From: BPGX01 sp037447455
GTDB taxonomy: Bacteria; Bacteroidota; Bacteroidia; B-17B0; Aurantibacillaceae
Assembly: GCA_037447455.1 (NCBI GenBank)
Contig: JBBIGQ010000013.1
Location: 4,903-68,902, forward strand
Direction of reading: 5' to 3'
DNA length: 64,000 nucleotides
Shown: piece by piece, positions 35,648-44,950 of the stretch
How positions within the stretch are numbered: the first letter of the stretch is position 1
Layout: every line of letters begins with the position of its first letter
Program-made: the position numbers and the translations under genes
Notes under the pieces: model-generated
Told to the model about the DNA's origin: nothing
The model's input: only the letters and a program-made list of their open reading frames with translations
Databases searched by the model: none

Positions 35648-36415
35648 CTAATTAAAATGAAAAATTTCTAATGTGTTTTGATAAATTTTTGTTATTAACA
35701 GGTCGCTTGGCATATTTTTTATTTCTGAGAGTTTTTCCAATACATATTGAATATATGCGGGTTCGTTTCGTTTGCCTCTGTAAGGGGCTGGTGCCAAATA
35801 GGGGGCATCGGTTTCTAATACGATATGTTCTATATTGATGGTTTGAAGGACTTCTGGTAAAGGTGATTTTTTGAAGGTAAGAACACCACCTATTCCTAAT
35901 TTAAATGTTCCATAACTCAATACTTTGTCCGCCTGGTCCTTTGTTCCTGTAAAACAATGAAAAATACCACGTGGAAGTTTTTTTAAACTATCTAAAACTT
36001 CAAATATTTCATTAAAAGATTCTCTGCAATGTATAGAAACGGGATAATCATATTCTACTGCCCATTCCAATTGTGTCTTGAAGGCCAATTTTTGTTCATT
36101 AATAAATGTTTTATCCCAATACAGGTCCAGACCAATTTCTCCAATCCCAATGAACTTTCTTTTTTTGAGTTCATTTTCTACAATATTTAACTCCTCTCTA
36201 AAGTTTTCTTTTACACTGGTAGGATGCAAGCCCATCATAGCCAAACAAATGGTAGGGTAATCTTGTTCAGTTTTATATAATCTGGAAATTGTAGTGCTAT
36301 CAATATTGGGCAATAGAATTTTTTTTACACCTATATTGATTGCTTTTTGTATGCATTCGTATCGGTCAGCATCAAACTCTTCTGAAAACAAATGACAATG
36401 AGTATCAATTAACAT
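35648..36415 (-). CDS. tatD: TatD-family metal-dependent DNase/hydrolase
   Basis: A 255-residue TIM-barrel enzyme: DTHCHLFSEEFDADR (HxH metal ligands), FIGIGEIGLDLYWD (Glu ligand), YPVSIHCRESFNE, GIFHCFTGTKDQAD, and ETDAPYLAPAPYRGKRNEP (Asp ligand) are all intact. TatD proteins have 3'-5' exonuclease or D-aminoacyl-tRNA deacylase-like activity; which applies here cannot be told. It is cytosolic and a single gene. Confidence 0.93.
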   Translation of the reverse strand: MLIDTHCHLFSEEFDADRYECIQKAINIGVKKILLPNIDSTTISRLYKTEQDYPTICLAMMGLHPTSVKENFREELNIVENELKKRKFIGIGEIGLDLYWDKTFINEQKLAFKTQLEWAVEYDYPVSIHCRESFNEIFEVLDSLKKLPRGIFHCFTGTKDQADKVLSYGTFKLGIGGVLTFKKSPLPEVLQTINIEHIVLETDAPYLAPAPYRGKRNEPAYIQYVLEKLSEIKNMPSDLLITKIYQNTLEIFHFN

Positions 36416-36491
36416 AGACAGAAATAAATTTATTCACCTAAAACGTTTGAAATAAAAACTAACTATAATGCATCCTGAACCTGGTAATGCT

Positions 36492-37604
36492 TTAATATTG
36501 CAGTCCTAATATCGTTTTCAATTTATTAATTTGTGTATTCCACCACAGTTTATTACTTTCTAATTCGTTGGGGTCAGAAAAATCGGTAACATAGAGCATC
36601 ACATCGCCTGTCAGAAAATTTTTCTGTATGTTAAATTCAAAATAACTCCCATCATTTTTATCTACCCATTGAAATCTAACCAATGTATTGCGTTCCTGTT
36701 TCACTAATCTGGCTTGTTGAGGTACACCGTTCCACACAAATGTATAGATACCGTTACGAATGTTGACATCATCACAAAACCATTCGGATAGTTCAATAGG
36801 GTCGGTTAAAAATTTATAGAGCAGTTCAGGTGCTGTTTTACAGGAAAACTCTAAGGTGTATTTGCCGGGCGGTTCTGGTATATCCTGAGATGTACGTGCA
36901 TATACGGAAGATAAGTCATCGGACAAGCTGTCGCTGAATACCGTACTTTCAGAGGGTTTAATAGTTTGTGGGAGAAGGTCATTTTCTTTCTCAGTTTCTT
37001 TCATAATTTGTTCAATCGTAATTTTTTCTTTAGTTTCGTTTTTGGGTATGGACGAATGTTTTTCTTTTGCCGTTAGATGCTGAGATTTGGGGGAGGGAAC
37101 TGTTTTTGATTCTGATTTTTTTTGTAAGGGTTTTTGTTGGGGAGGGCTTTTTTGATTAATTTTTGCTTTTCTGGCGGCATCGGCTTTTGTAAGTTTTACT
37201 TTTTTAGTGCTTTTGGTCGATGTGTTTGCTTTGGTTTGTTTAGAAACAGTTGATTTAGTTTTTTTTACAGATGCTTTTTTTACATCTGTCTTTTTTGAAA
37301 CTTTAGTTGTCTTTTTAATTTTAGATTGAGGTTTCTTCGGTGATGATTTTTTTTGTGTAGATAATTTTATGGCTGCTTGAGAACGTTTCTTTTTTTGAGC
37401 AGTAACACGCTTTTTATTTTTACTTAAACGCTTAGAGGTCTGTTTTTTATTTGGAGATTTTGTTTTTTGGACAGACGGCTTTTGTGCCAATTTCCTCTTA
37501 ACTTTTTTAGCTGGTTTAGAGGGCTTTGTTTTACTTTTTTTCAATGACGTTTTTTTTGCATTTTTTTTCGCACGTGGTGAAACTTTGTTCTTTTTAGCCG
37601 CCAT
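36492..37604 (-). CDS. Histone H1-like Lys-rich tail fused to a START-like domain
   Basis: A 370-residue protein in two parts. Residues 1-190 are extremely rich in Lys, Ser, Pro, Ala and Thr in the style of histone H1/AlgP tails (for example KKTSLKKSKTKPSKPAKK). An acidic linker follows to about 245. Residues 246-370 form a START-like/SRPBCC domain: KYTLEFSCKTAPELLYKFL, LSEWFCDDVNIRNGIYTFVW, VRFQWVDKNDGSYFEFNI and LWWNTQINKLKTIL. In most Bacteroidota I recall, the START-like protein is only about 130 residues. The tail should bind DNA or RNA; the ligand of the START cavity is unknown. Confidence 0.83.
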   Translation of the reverse strand: MAAKKNKVSPRAKKNAKKTSLKKSKTKPSKPAKKVKRKLAQKPSVQKTKSPNKKQTSKRLSKNKKRVTAQKKKRSQAAIKLSTQKKSSPKKPQSKIKKTTKVSKKTDVKKASVKKTKSTVSKQTKANTSTKSTKKVKLTKADAARKAKINQKSPPQQKPLQKKSESKTVPSPKSQHLTAKEKHSSIPKNETKEKITIEQIMKETEKENDLLPQTIKPSESTVFSDSLSDDLSSVYARTSQDIPEPPGKYTLEFSCKTAPELLYKFLTDPIELSEWFCDDVNIRNGIYTFVWNGVPQQARLVKQERNTLVRFQWVDKNDGSYFEFNIQKNFLTGDVMLYVTDFSDPNELESNKLWWNTQINKLKTILGLQY

Positions 37605-37672
37605 AAAATTTTTGGCAAAATATACCCACTAAAATTCTTTTTTCAAACATAGAATCTTAAATTTAACATATT

Positions 37673-40447
37673 TTAACTTTTCACTAAAATTTTTTTATTC
37701 AGGAAGTTTGCCGTGTGGCTGTTAACGCTCAAAAAATTATCTATTGGTCCTTGATATAGAACATAGCCACCATTTTTTCCTCCTTCGGGGCCAAGGTCTA
37801 TAATCCAATCCGCATTTTTGATAATATCGAGTTGGTGTTCAATTATAATAATAGTATGACCGCGCGTTACCAGTAAATTCAGTGCTTTCATTAAAATGTC
37901 AATGTCATAAAAATGCAGGCCGGTGGAGGGTTCGTCTAAAATGAAAAGCGAAGGGGCGGCTTTTATATCTTGCAAAAATGTAGCAATTTTTAACCGTTGT
38001 AATTCACCGCCGCTCATCTTTGAAGTACTTTGTCCCATTGATATATAACCTAATCCAACTGACCGAAGGATATCAAGAGTTTTTAGTATTTTGGCCTCTA
38101 TCTCCGGGAAAATTTTTTCTTTTTGGAAAAGTTCATACGCCTGATTTATTGTGGTATTAAGTACATCGCTAATAGAGTGACCGGCATATTTGACTTGCAA
38201 AACTTCGTCTTTGAATCGTTGTCCGTGGCATTCATCACATGTCATTTCAATATCGGCCATAAATTGCATAGGTATTCGGATAATCCCTTCCCCTTCGCAT
38301 TTTTCGCATCTGCCTCCATACGTGTTAAAAGAAAAATGAGAAGGGTCAAAGTAAAAGCCCTGTAATTTTGAGTATTTTGAAAATAATAAACGAATATCGT
38401 CATAAACTTTTGTATAGGTGGCGCAGTTACTTCGTGTAGAGGTGCTAACAGAATGTTGGCTGATGTAGTGAAGTTGTTTTATTTTGTGAATGACACCTGA
38501 AACTTTTGAAGAATTTTTGTTATGAATGATAATTTGTTCAATTTCTGGTATGAGTTCTTCTTCTACCAGTGTAGATTTCCCTGAACCAGAAACGCCTGTT
38601 ATACAGGTAATGGCATTAAAAGGAAATTGAATGGATATGTTTTTTAAGTTATTTGAACAGGCATTAGAAAGATGAATAAATTCAAAATGCTGACGTGAAA
38701 AGGAAGAAAGGTTTACTGTTTTTCTTTTGAACAGATAATCTGCGGTCAAAGAATTGGTTGCATTTTCCATTTCCTGAATTGTTCCTTGAAAAACAATGTG
38801 TCCGCCATCGTTTCCTGCTTTAGGTCCTAAGTCGATTATCCAATCGGCATTTTTCATCACTTCTTCATCATGTTCTACCAATACGACTGTATTTCCTTCC
38901 TCTCTTAATTTTTTGAGAGCACTTATCAGTCGTGCGGTGTCTCTTGGATGTAAGCCGGTAGTTGGCTCATCTAAAATATATATGCTGCCCACTAAACTGC
39001 TGCCTAATGCAGTGGTTAAGTATACTCTTTGGGTTTCTCCGCCACTTAAAGTGCGCATTTCTCTGTTGAGTGTCAGATAGGGCAAGCCCACATCGCATAA
39101 AAATTCCAGACGATGAATAATTTCTTCCAAAAGTTTTTGGACGGCTTCTTTATGAGGAATTTTTTGAATGGCTTCGGATTGAAAGAAATTCAGAAGTTCA
39201 TCTACAGGCATTTCTACAAAATCGGCGATGGTTTTGTTCAATACTTTTATGTAGAGTGCTTCTTTTCTAAGCCGTGAACCTAAGCAAGTATTACATAGTT
39301 TTTGAGATTTTAAGTACGAAAGAGATAATTCATTATCATGAAAATGGTGAAAGTATATTGCTTCATAGTTCTTCAAAAGATAATAAATTCCTGGAGTGGA
39401 TGAATTTCCATACCATATTGCTTCCAATTCTTCTGATGATAGTTTATGATAGGGTTTAGATACTATATGGGGAAATTGTTGTTTTAACGCTTTAATATTA
39501 TCCATTAAACTATAGGGTATTTTTAATGCAGAAAGCAGGGGGATGGTTTTATTACTAAATACTTTATCTGGATCAAAGTCAAATACTCGTCCTGTTCCTT
39601 TACATGTGGGGCATATTCCGTATGGATTGTTGAAAGCAAAAAGTTGTGGAGTAGGTTCTTCAAATGTAATACCATCGGCTTCTAAAACATTACTGAATAG
39701 GTGAAAATCCCAGTCATCATTTATTTGACTGATGATGTAACAGGTACCATTGCCTTGATGGTAAGCGGTTTCAATACTATCTATCAGCCGTGATTGTGTA
39801 TCTTCGTCTATATCTGATGAAGGTGTATAGCGATCAATAATTAAAAAACAATGTTCAATTTTTTTAGGTAAAGTATTTATGGCATCTGCAATTTTTACGA
39901 TTTGATAATTTATTAAAACACGGGAAAAGCCGGATTGGGAGAGTGTTTCTAGATCTTTTTTCAGATGCGATGAAATAGCAACAGCATTTGCAATGAATAC
40001 ATGTTTGGAAGGGGAAAGAGTGTGTATAAATTTCAGAACATCTTCCGGATAATGTCGCTTGATTTCTTTTCCGGTGACGGGGTGTACTATCACACCTAAT
40101 CGGGCAAACAATACACGCAGATAATCATAAATTTCGGTAGCAGTACCGACCGTACTACGTGGATTGTTAGAGGAAGTATTTTGTTCTAATGCTATGCAGG
40201 GAGAGAGTCCTTTAATGTAATCTACTGGTGGTTTGGGAAGTCGTTCTACAAATTGTCGGGCATAAGATGATAAGCTTTCAATGTAGCGTCTGTTGCCTTC
40301 GGCATAGAGTGTATCGTAGGCAAGCGATGTTTTTCCAGAACCAGAAACACCTGTGATAACGACTAATTTATGATGTGGGATGCTTACGTCAATACCTTTC
40401 AGGTTGTGTGTGTGCGCGTTTTTTATGTGAATATACCTTTCTTCCAT
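37673..40447 (-). CDS. uvrA: Excinuclease ABC subunit A (UvrA), atypical first zinc site
   Basis: A 924-residue DNA-damage recognition ATPase of nucleotide excision repair. Two ABC units are intact: Walker A GVSGSGKTSLAYDT and GVSGSGKSTLVEE, signatures TLSGGETQRVYL and MSGGELQRLKIA. The UvrB-binding region is present. Zinc modules: CPTCKGTGRVFDF with CNTCLGSRL, and CEKCEGEGIIRIP with CDECHGQRF. The usual first CxxC before PRLFSFN is missing (the sequence reads VLEADGITFEEPTPQLFAFN). This suggests a Bacteroidota UvrA paralogue rather than the standard one. A TAAATTTG element precedes it. Confidence 0.93.
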   Translation of the reverse strand: MEERYIHIKNAHTHNLKGIDVSIPHHKLVVITGVSGSGKTSLAYDTLYAEGNRRYIESLSSYARQFVERLPKPPVDYIKGLSPCIALEQNTSSNNPRSTVGTATEIYDYLRVLFARLGVIVHPVTGKEIKRHYPEDVLKFIHTLSPSKHVFIANAVAISSHLKKDLETLSQSGFSRVLINYQIVKIADAINTLPKKIEHCFLIIDRYTPSSDIDEDTQSRLIDSIETAYHQGNGTCYIISQINDDWDFHLFSNVLEADGITFEEPTPQLFAFNNPYGICPTCKGTGRVFDFDPDKVFSNKTIPLLSALKIPYSLMDNIKALKQQFPHIVSKPYHKLSSEELEAIWYGNSSTPGIYYLLKNYEAIYFHHFHDNELSLSYLKSQKLCNTCLGSRLRKEALYIKVLNKTIADFVEMPVDELLNFFQSEAIQKIPHKEAVQKLLEEIIHRLEFLCDVGLPYLTLNREMRTLSGGETQRVYLTTALGSSLVGSIYILDEPTTGLHPRDTARLISALKKLREEGNTVVLVEHDEEVMKNADWIIDLGPKAGNDGGHIVFQGTIQEMENATNSLTADYLFKRKTVNLSSFSRQHFEFIHLSNACSNNLKNISIQFPFNAITCITGVSGSGKSTLVEEELIPEIEQIIIHNKNSSKVSGVIHKIKQLHYISQHSVSTSTRSNCATYTKVYDDIRLLFSKYSKLQGFYFDPSHFSFNTYGGRCEKCEGEGIIRIPMQFMADIEMTCDECHGQRFKDEVLQVKYAGHSISDVLNTTINQAYELFQKEKIFPEIEAKILKTLDILRSVGLGYISMGQSTSKMSGGELQRLKIATFLQDIKAAPSLFILDEPSTGLHFYDIDILMKALNLLVTRGHTIIIIEHQLDIIKNADWIIDLGPEGGKNGGYVLYQGPIDNFLSVNSHTANFLNKKILVKS

Positions 40448-40464
40448 AAGTAAAAAACTATGTG

Positions 40465-40472
40465 CAAATTTA
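40465..40472 (-). promoter_or_regulatory. -7 element for uvrA
   Basis: TAAATTTG on the minus strand, 17 nt before ATG 40447. Confidence 0.58.
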
Positions 40473-40518
40473 CAACATTAACAAGGAAGCTAATTGTTTT
40501 TTTTGTAAAATTGTGCGA

Positions 40519-43500
40519 ATGCAAAACATAATTAATCGAGTGAGAGGTGTATTAAAATACGTTTTAGTTGGCTTCTTCTTGTTAGGTTTTTCCTTTGCGC
40601 AAAACTGGGCATATAAGAAATTTACAACATCTGACGGACTTATGAGTAGTCAATTGGATGCCTTGTTTATAGATAGTAAAGGATTGTTGTGGATTGCTAA
40701 CGGAAATGGATTAACACGTTATGACGGAAAAACATTTATAAACTATGTGAATGACACGATGCTTACGCCTATCAATAAAATTAACCGCTATTCTATAAAA
40801 GAACTTTCAGATGGTAGTATTTTTTACTCTATGAAATATGGATATGTCAAAACTTCTCATAAGAAAAAAGGATATCTGGATATATTTTTATCCGATACAA
40901 TCTCAGATGAAAGGGGGGTCAATTCAAGTAATGGTATTCGTTTCTTTAAAGAAGGATATATTGATTTTGACTTTAAAGCGGATTCAATTAAAAATTACCT
41001 TATTCAAAAATATCCTAAAAATTATAAGTATCCATCTAATTTATTAGCCACTAATTTAGGCCATGTTATATATTCGTTTTATAGAACTGAAAAAGATGTT
41101 AGAAATATATTTTTATTTGAACATAATGCCTTCAAAGAAATCTGGGACTCTGTTCCATTTATCATGGCGGGAATTTATGAAACGGCTCATCAGTATTTCA
41201 TTATACCTGATGAGTTCAATAGAATGAATCCAATTGTAATTATTAATAAACAAAATAATTCTAAAACTTTCATAAGAAAAAAGGAATTTATTCCAAATTT
41301 AGTTTTATTAGGGAATGGATATTTTGAAAACAATCAATTGATTTTACCTGCATTAGAAGGTGTTTTAATAATTACGTCTAAAAATGAGCAAATTTTTCTG
41401 GCAGATAAGTTGGCTCAAAAAGTAAAAATTTTTGATGAAAAAAAATTTTATCATTCCTTGTATCTTCCATTAAATAAATATCGGGATTATTTGGTGAATG
41501 GATATAGATTGATTGATTTAAATGTATTGTCTATTCATATTCCTGAAATTATAGAAAAAGAAATTTTAAAATCAAATTATATTGTTGAAGCATTACCTGA
41601 TGAAGAGGGGAATATATGGTATGCTACATTTGATGGGTTATTACAATTACATCCATTGCCTTATGAAAAATTGTATGAAATTTCAACGAATAGAATTGCA
41701 GAAATTAATGATTCTTTGGAGACCAATCGTTTCAAGTGTTTCAGAGATTTTGTAAAAGTAGAGTATTGCTTAACTAACGATTCGGAAAAAGTGCAAATTT
41801 TAATTCCAGAAATTAAAAGTAAATTTTACAAATATAGTTTAGTTGATGGTAATGTTTCACCAATATACATAGAAAGTTTACAATCACCTGCATTAAGGAA
41901 TCGTTTATATCCTATAATGGCATATAAAAAACTAATTGTTTGTCAGGAATATACAAGGGGTTTGGTTTTGTTTCGTTTGAATAAAACAGTAGATACTGCA
42001 TATTATCAATTGTTTAATTATTCCAGCGGATTGTTATCTAATTATGTTGAAAATGTGTTTGTTGATAAAAATGAAAATGTATGGATAATAACGTGGGATG
42101 GTATTCAAATTATTAATTACAACGACTTGTTAAATGAAAATTATAGTTTTAACATCAGGTATTCAAAAAGTTTGAAGTTAGAGATGATTCCATTTAAAAG
42201 AAAAGATGAAATATATTTTGCGGATGGAAATACTTTGTATAAAATTTCAACAGACAAAGCACTGTTTAATAAAAAGCCACCAGCGATAGTGGTTGAAAAT
42301 ATATCGTATAAAATAGATAAAAAGATTTATTGGATCTTATATAAAAAAAATAAAACTTATGAATTGCCCTACAATACAAAAGATTTAAATATTGAAGCAC
42401 TGGCTGTTTGTTTAAGTGATGGATCAAAAGTAAAATATAAAGTTGTTTTAGATAGTACAGTTCAATATCAGAATGAAGGTAGATTAATTTTGTCAGATTT
42501 AAGACCGGGCATGCATACAATAGAAATTTATGCAAGTAATAATATAAATATATGGAACAAAGAACCTATCAGATTTTACATAAACATTCTTCCACCATTC
42601 TGGGAAACTTGGTGGTTTAGAATTTTAGTGTTGTTAGGTGCAGGATTTATTTTGGTTATAATAATTAAAAAACGAGAATATGATTTAAAGCGAAAACAAA
42701 AAGAATTGGAATTACTTGTTCAGGAAAGAACAAAAGAATTAGAAGAAAAAAATGTTTTGATTGAACAAAAAAATCGGGATATACTAGACAGCATTAATTA
42801 TACCAAAAGATTGCAACAATCTTCGTTACCATCTGAAAAGGAAGTGAGAAAAATATTTCATAATTGTTTTGTTATTTACCAGCCCAAAGACATTGTGGCG
42901 GGCGATTTTTACTTTACAGGTCTCATCAGGACTAATGATGGTAAGATATTAAAAGGTATTGTTGTGGGTGATTGTACAGGGCATGGTGTACCAGGAGCAT
43001 TTCTGAGTATTTTAATGTTGGCCTATGTGAAGCAATCGCTTGTAGAGCGGGATGTAAATTCACCGGCTAAAGCATTAGAATTTATTTCACGAAAAATTCA
43101 AAAGGTGTTGGAATATAAAAGTGAAGAAACACAAGTAAAAGACAGTGCTGATATGGTTTTTGCAGTGATTGATGAAACGGCTAATACTTTATGGTGTGCT
43201 TGTGCTAATAATCCGATTTATGTTGTTAGAGACAATGAACTCATTGAAATACCAGCACAAAAAAGAACAGTAGGGTATTGTGATAAAAATGATCCATTTA
43301 AAAATCAAACTTTTCAATTACAAAAGAATGATATGGTTTATTTATTTACCGATGGTTATGCTGATCAGTTTGGTGGAAATTTTGATAACAATAAAAAAGA
43401 TAAAAAGTTCACCAAAAAACGATTTAAAGATTTATTAAAAGAAACCTCTGAACTTAATGTGGAAGAACAAAAACAAAGATTAATACAAGAACATATCCGA

Positions 43501-43557
43501 TGGAGGGGTAATAATGTTCAAACGGATGATATTTGTATTATTGGAATCAAGATGTAA
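40519..43557 (+). CDS. Beta-propeller/Y_Y_Y sensor SpoIIE-type phosphatase
   Basis: A 1012-residue membrane protein. A signal peptide (ending near FSFAQ) leads into two-component-regulator propeller repeats (YKKFTTSDGLMSSQLDALFI, GLLWIANGNGLTRYDGKTF, and later ENVWIITWDGIQII). A Y_Y_Y-like domain (LRPGMHTIEIYASNN) follows, then a membrane helix (ILVLLGAGFILVIII), a coiled coil and the linker QKNRDILDSINYTKRLQQS. The C-terminal SpoIIE phosphatase has YQPKDIVAGDFYF, GDCTGHGVPGAFLSIL and FTDGYADQFGG. Its output half is closely like the protein at 29.6 kb, but the sensor is different. The frame opens at 40462; ATG 40519 gives the signal peptide. Confidence 0.86.
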   Translation: MQNIINRVRGVLKYVLVGFFLLGFSFAQNWAYKKFTTSDGLMSSQLDALFIDSKGLLWIANGNGLTRYDGKTFINYVNDTMLTPINKINRYSIKELSDGSIFYSMKYGYVKTSHKKKGYLDIFLSDTISDERGVNSSNGIRFFKEGYIDFDFKADSIKNYLIQKYPKNYKYPSNLLATNLGHVIYSFYRTEKDVRNIFLFEHNAFKEIWDSVPFIMAGIYETAHQYFIIPDEFNRMNPIVIINKQNNSKTFIRKKEFIPNLVLLGNGYFENNQLILPALEGVLIITSKNEQIFLADKLAQKVKIFDEKKFYHSLYLPLNKYRDYLVNGYRLIDLNVLSIHIPEIIEKEILKSNYIVEALPDEEGNIWYATFDGLLQLHPLPYEKLYEISTNRIAEINDSLETNRFKCFRDFVKVEYCLTNDSEKVQILIPEIKSKFYKYSLVDGNVSPIYIESLQSPALRNRLYPIMAYKKLIVCQEYTRGLVLFRLNKTVDTAYYQLFNYSSGLLSNYVENVFVDKNENVWIITWDGIQIINYNDLLNENYSFNIRYSKSLKLEMIPFKRKDEIYFADGNTLYKISTDKALFNKKPPAIVVENISYKIDKKIYWILYKKNKTYELPYNTKDLNIEALAVCLSDGSKVKYKVVLDSTVQYQNEGRLILSDLRPGMHTIEIYASNNINIWNKEPIRFYINILPPFWETWWFRILVLLGAGFILVIIIKKREYDLKRKQKELELLVQERTKELEEKNVLIEQKNRDILDSINYTKRLQQSSLPSEKEVRKIFHNCFVIYQPKDIVAGDFYFTGLIRTNDGKILKGIVVGDCTGHGVPGAFLSILMLAYVKQSLVERDVNSPAKALEFISRKIQKVLEYKSEETQVKDSADMVFAVIDETANTLWCACANNPIYVVRDNELIEIPAQKRTVGYCDKNDPFKNQTFQLQKNDMVYLFTDGYADQFGGNFDNNKKDKKFTKKRFKDLLKETSELNVEEQKQRLIQEHIRWRGNNVQTDDICIIGIKM

Positions 43558-43600
43558 TTTTTTCATTATACTTGCACAAATAATTTTATGAAGAAATGTT

Positions 43601-44932
43601 ATGATTACTAGGTTGATTGCCAACTTTGAAAAATCTAATGAATATAGAAGAAAAATTCACGACTTAATTCCCGGCGGAGCACACACTTATTCCAAAGGTG
43701 ACGATCAATTTCCATTGCTTTCGCCTGCGGCTATTACGTACGGAAAGGGTTCTCACGTCTGGGACGTGGATGGCAACGAGTATATTGAATGCCTGGGCGG
43801 ATTAGCATCCATTAGTTTAGGACATGCTTACGAATCAGTCATTCAACGAGTGATTCAGGAATTATGGAAAGGAAATAATTTTTCACGCCCTTCGGTTATT
43901 GAAATGGAAATGGCCGAAAAATTTCTGGCGAACTTGCCCGGACACGATATGATTAAGTTTGCTAAAAACGGCTCTACTGTTACAACCGCAGCGGTTAAAT
44001 TAGCACGAGCATATACAGGCCGAAAATTGGTGGTGAGAGCCGCAGAACATCCATTTTTTTCTTACGACGATTGGTTTATTGGAAGTACAGATGTAAAAAG
44101 TGGAATACCGGAAGAAATACAATCACTGACGCTTACCTTTAAAGCCGATGATTTACAATCTCTGAAAAAGATTTTTGACCAATATCCCAATCAAATTGCT
44201 TGTGTGATTAGCGAACCAGAAAAGTTTAATCCGATAACGAAAGAGTATCTTCAACAAGCCATAGATTTTGTGCATTCACAGGGAGCCCTGTGGATTATGG
44301 ATGAAATGATTACGGGCTATCGCTCTCATTTTCCGGGGTCTATGGTAAAGTTTGGGGTAATGCCGGATTTGGCCACATGGGGAAAAGGTATTGCCAATGG
44401 TTTTTCTTTTTGTTGTCTGACCGGGAAGAAAGAAATTATGGAATTAGGGGGTATTCGTCAAAAAGGAAAAGAAAAACTGTTTTTGATTAGTACCACACAT
44501 GGGGGTGAAACATGTAGTATAGCAGCAGCATTGGCAACAATGGAGGAATTTCAGAAGTATGATGTGATTGGACACAATCATGCACTTGGAAAAAAATACA
44601 TGGAGGGAGCCCAAAAAATCATGGATAGTTATCAATTGCAAAATCACATTAAGGTGTTGCAATTCCCCTGGCATGTGTCATTAGGATATTTTGATGAGAA
44701 TGGGAATAATTCGTTGGAACTGAGGACCTTGTTTCATCAGCAGATGATAAAACGGGGCATATTGTTTCAAGGGATATTTTGCCCGCATTTTTCTCATACG
44801 GAAGAAGACGTTGAAAAAATTTTGGAAGCATTTGAAGAATCGGCACAAGTTTTTAAGAGGGCATTGGAAGAAGGGTGGAAGAAATATCTGGTAGGCGAGC
44901 CGATAAAACCGGTGTTCAGGAAGTATATTTAA
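43601..44932 (+). CDS. Class III (GSA-type) aminotransferase of a sugar pathway
   Basis: A 443-residue PLP enzyme close to glutamate-1-semialdehyde aminomutase: IPGGAHTYSKGDDQFP, VWDVDGNEYIECLGGLASISLGH, FAKNGSTVTTAAVKLARAYTG, IMDEMITGYR (Asp234), TWGKGIANGFSF (Lys262 as Schiff-base lysine) and STTHGGETCSIAAALA. It is followed by an SDR, NeuB and a methyltransferase in one run, so tetrapyrrole synthesis is unlikely. I infer transamination of a keto sugar or keto acid of a surface glycan. Such hemL-like genes beside SpsE/SpsF exist in other bacteria; this could not be searched here. Confidence 0.86.
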   Translation: MITRLIANFEKSNEYRRKIHDLIPGGAHTYSKGDDQFPLLSPAAITYGKGSHVWDVDGNEYIECLGGLASISLGHAYESVIQRVIQELWKGNNFSRPSVIEMEMAEKFLANLPGHDMIKFAKNGSTVTTAAVKLARAYTGRKLVVRAAEHPFFSYDDWFIGSTDVKSGIPEEIQSLTLTFKADDLQSLKKIFDQYPNQIACVISEPEKFNPITKEYLQQAIDFVHSQGALWIMDEMITGYRSHFPGSMVKFGVMPDLATWGKGIANGFSFCCLTGKKEIMELGGIRQKGKEKLFLISTTHGGETCSIAAALATMEEFQKYDVIGHNHALGKKYMEGAQKIMDSYQLQNHIKVLQFPWHVSLGYFDENGNNSLELRTLFHQQMIKRGILFQGIFCPHFSHTEEDVEKILEAFEESAQVFKRALEEGWKKYLVGEPIKPVFRKYI

Positions 44933-44950
44933 TTTTAAATAGTACAACAA

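Noticed and set aside
43601..44932. Glutamate-1-semialdehyde aminomutase (hemL) for haem synthesis
   Set aside because: The fold matches, but the gene sits in a run with SDR, NeuB and a methyltransferase, which fits a sugar pathway better.
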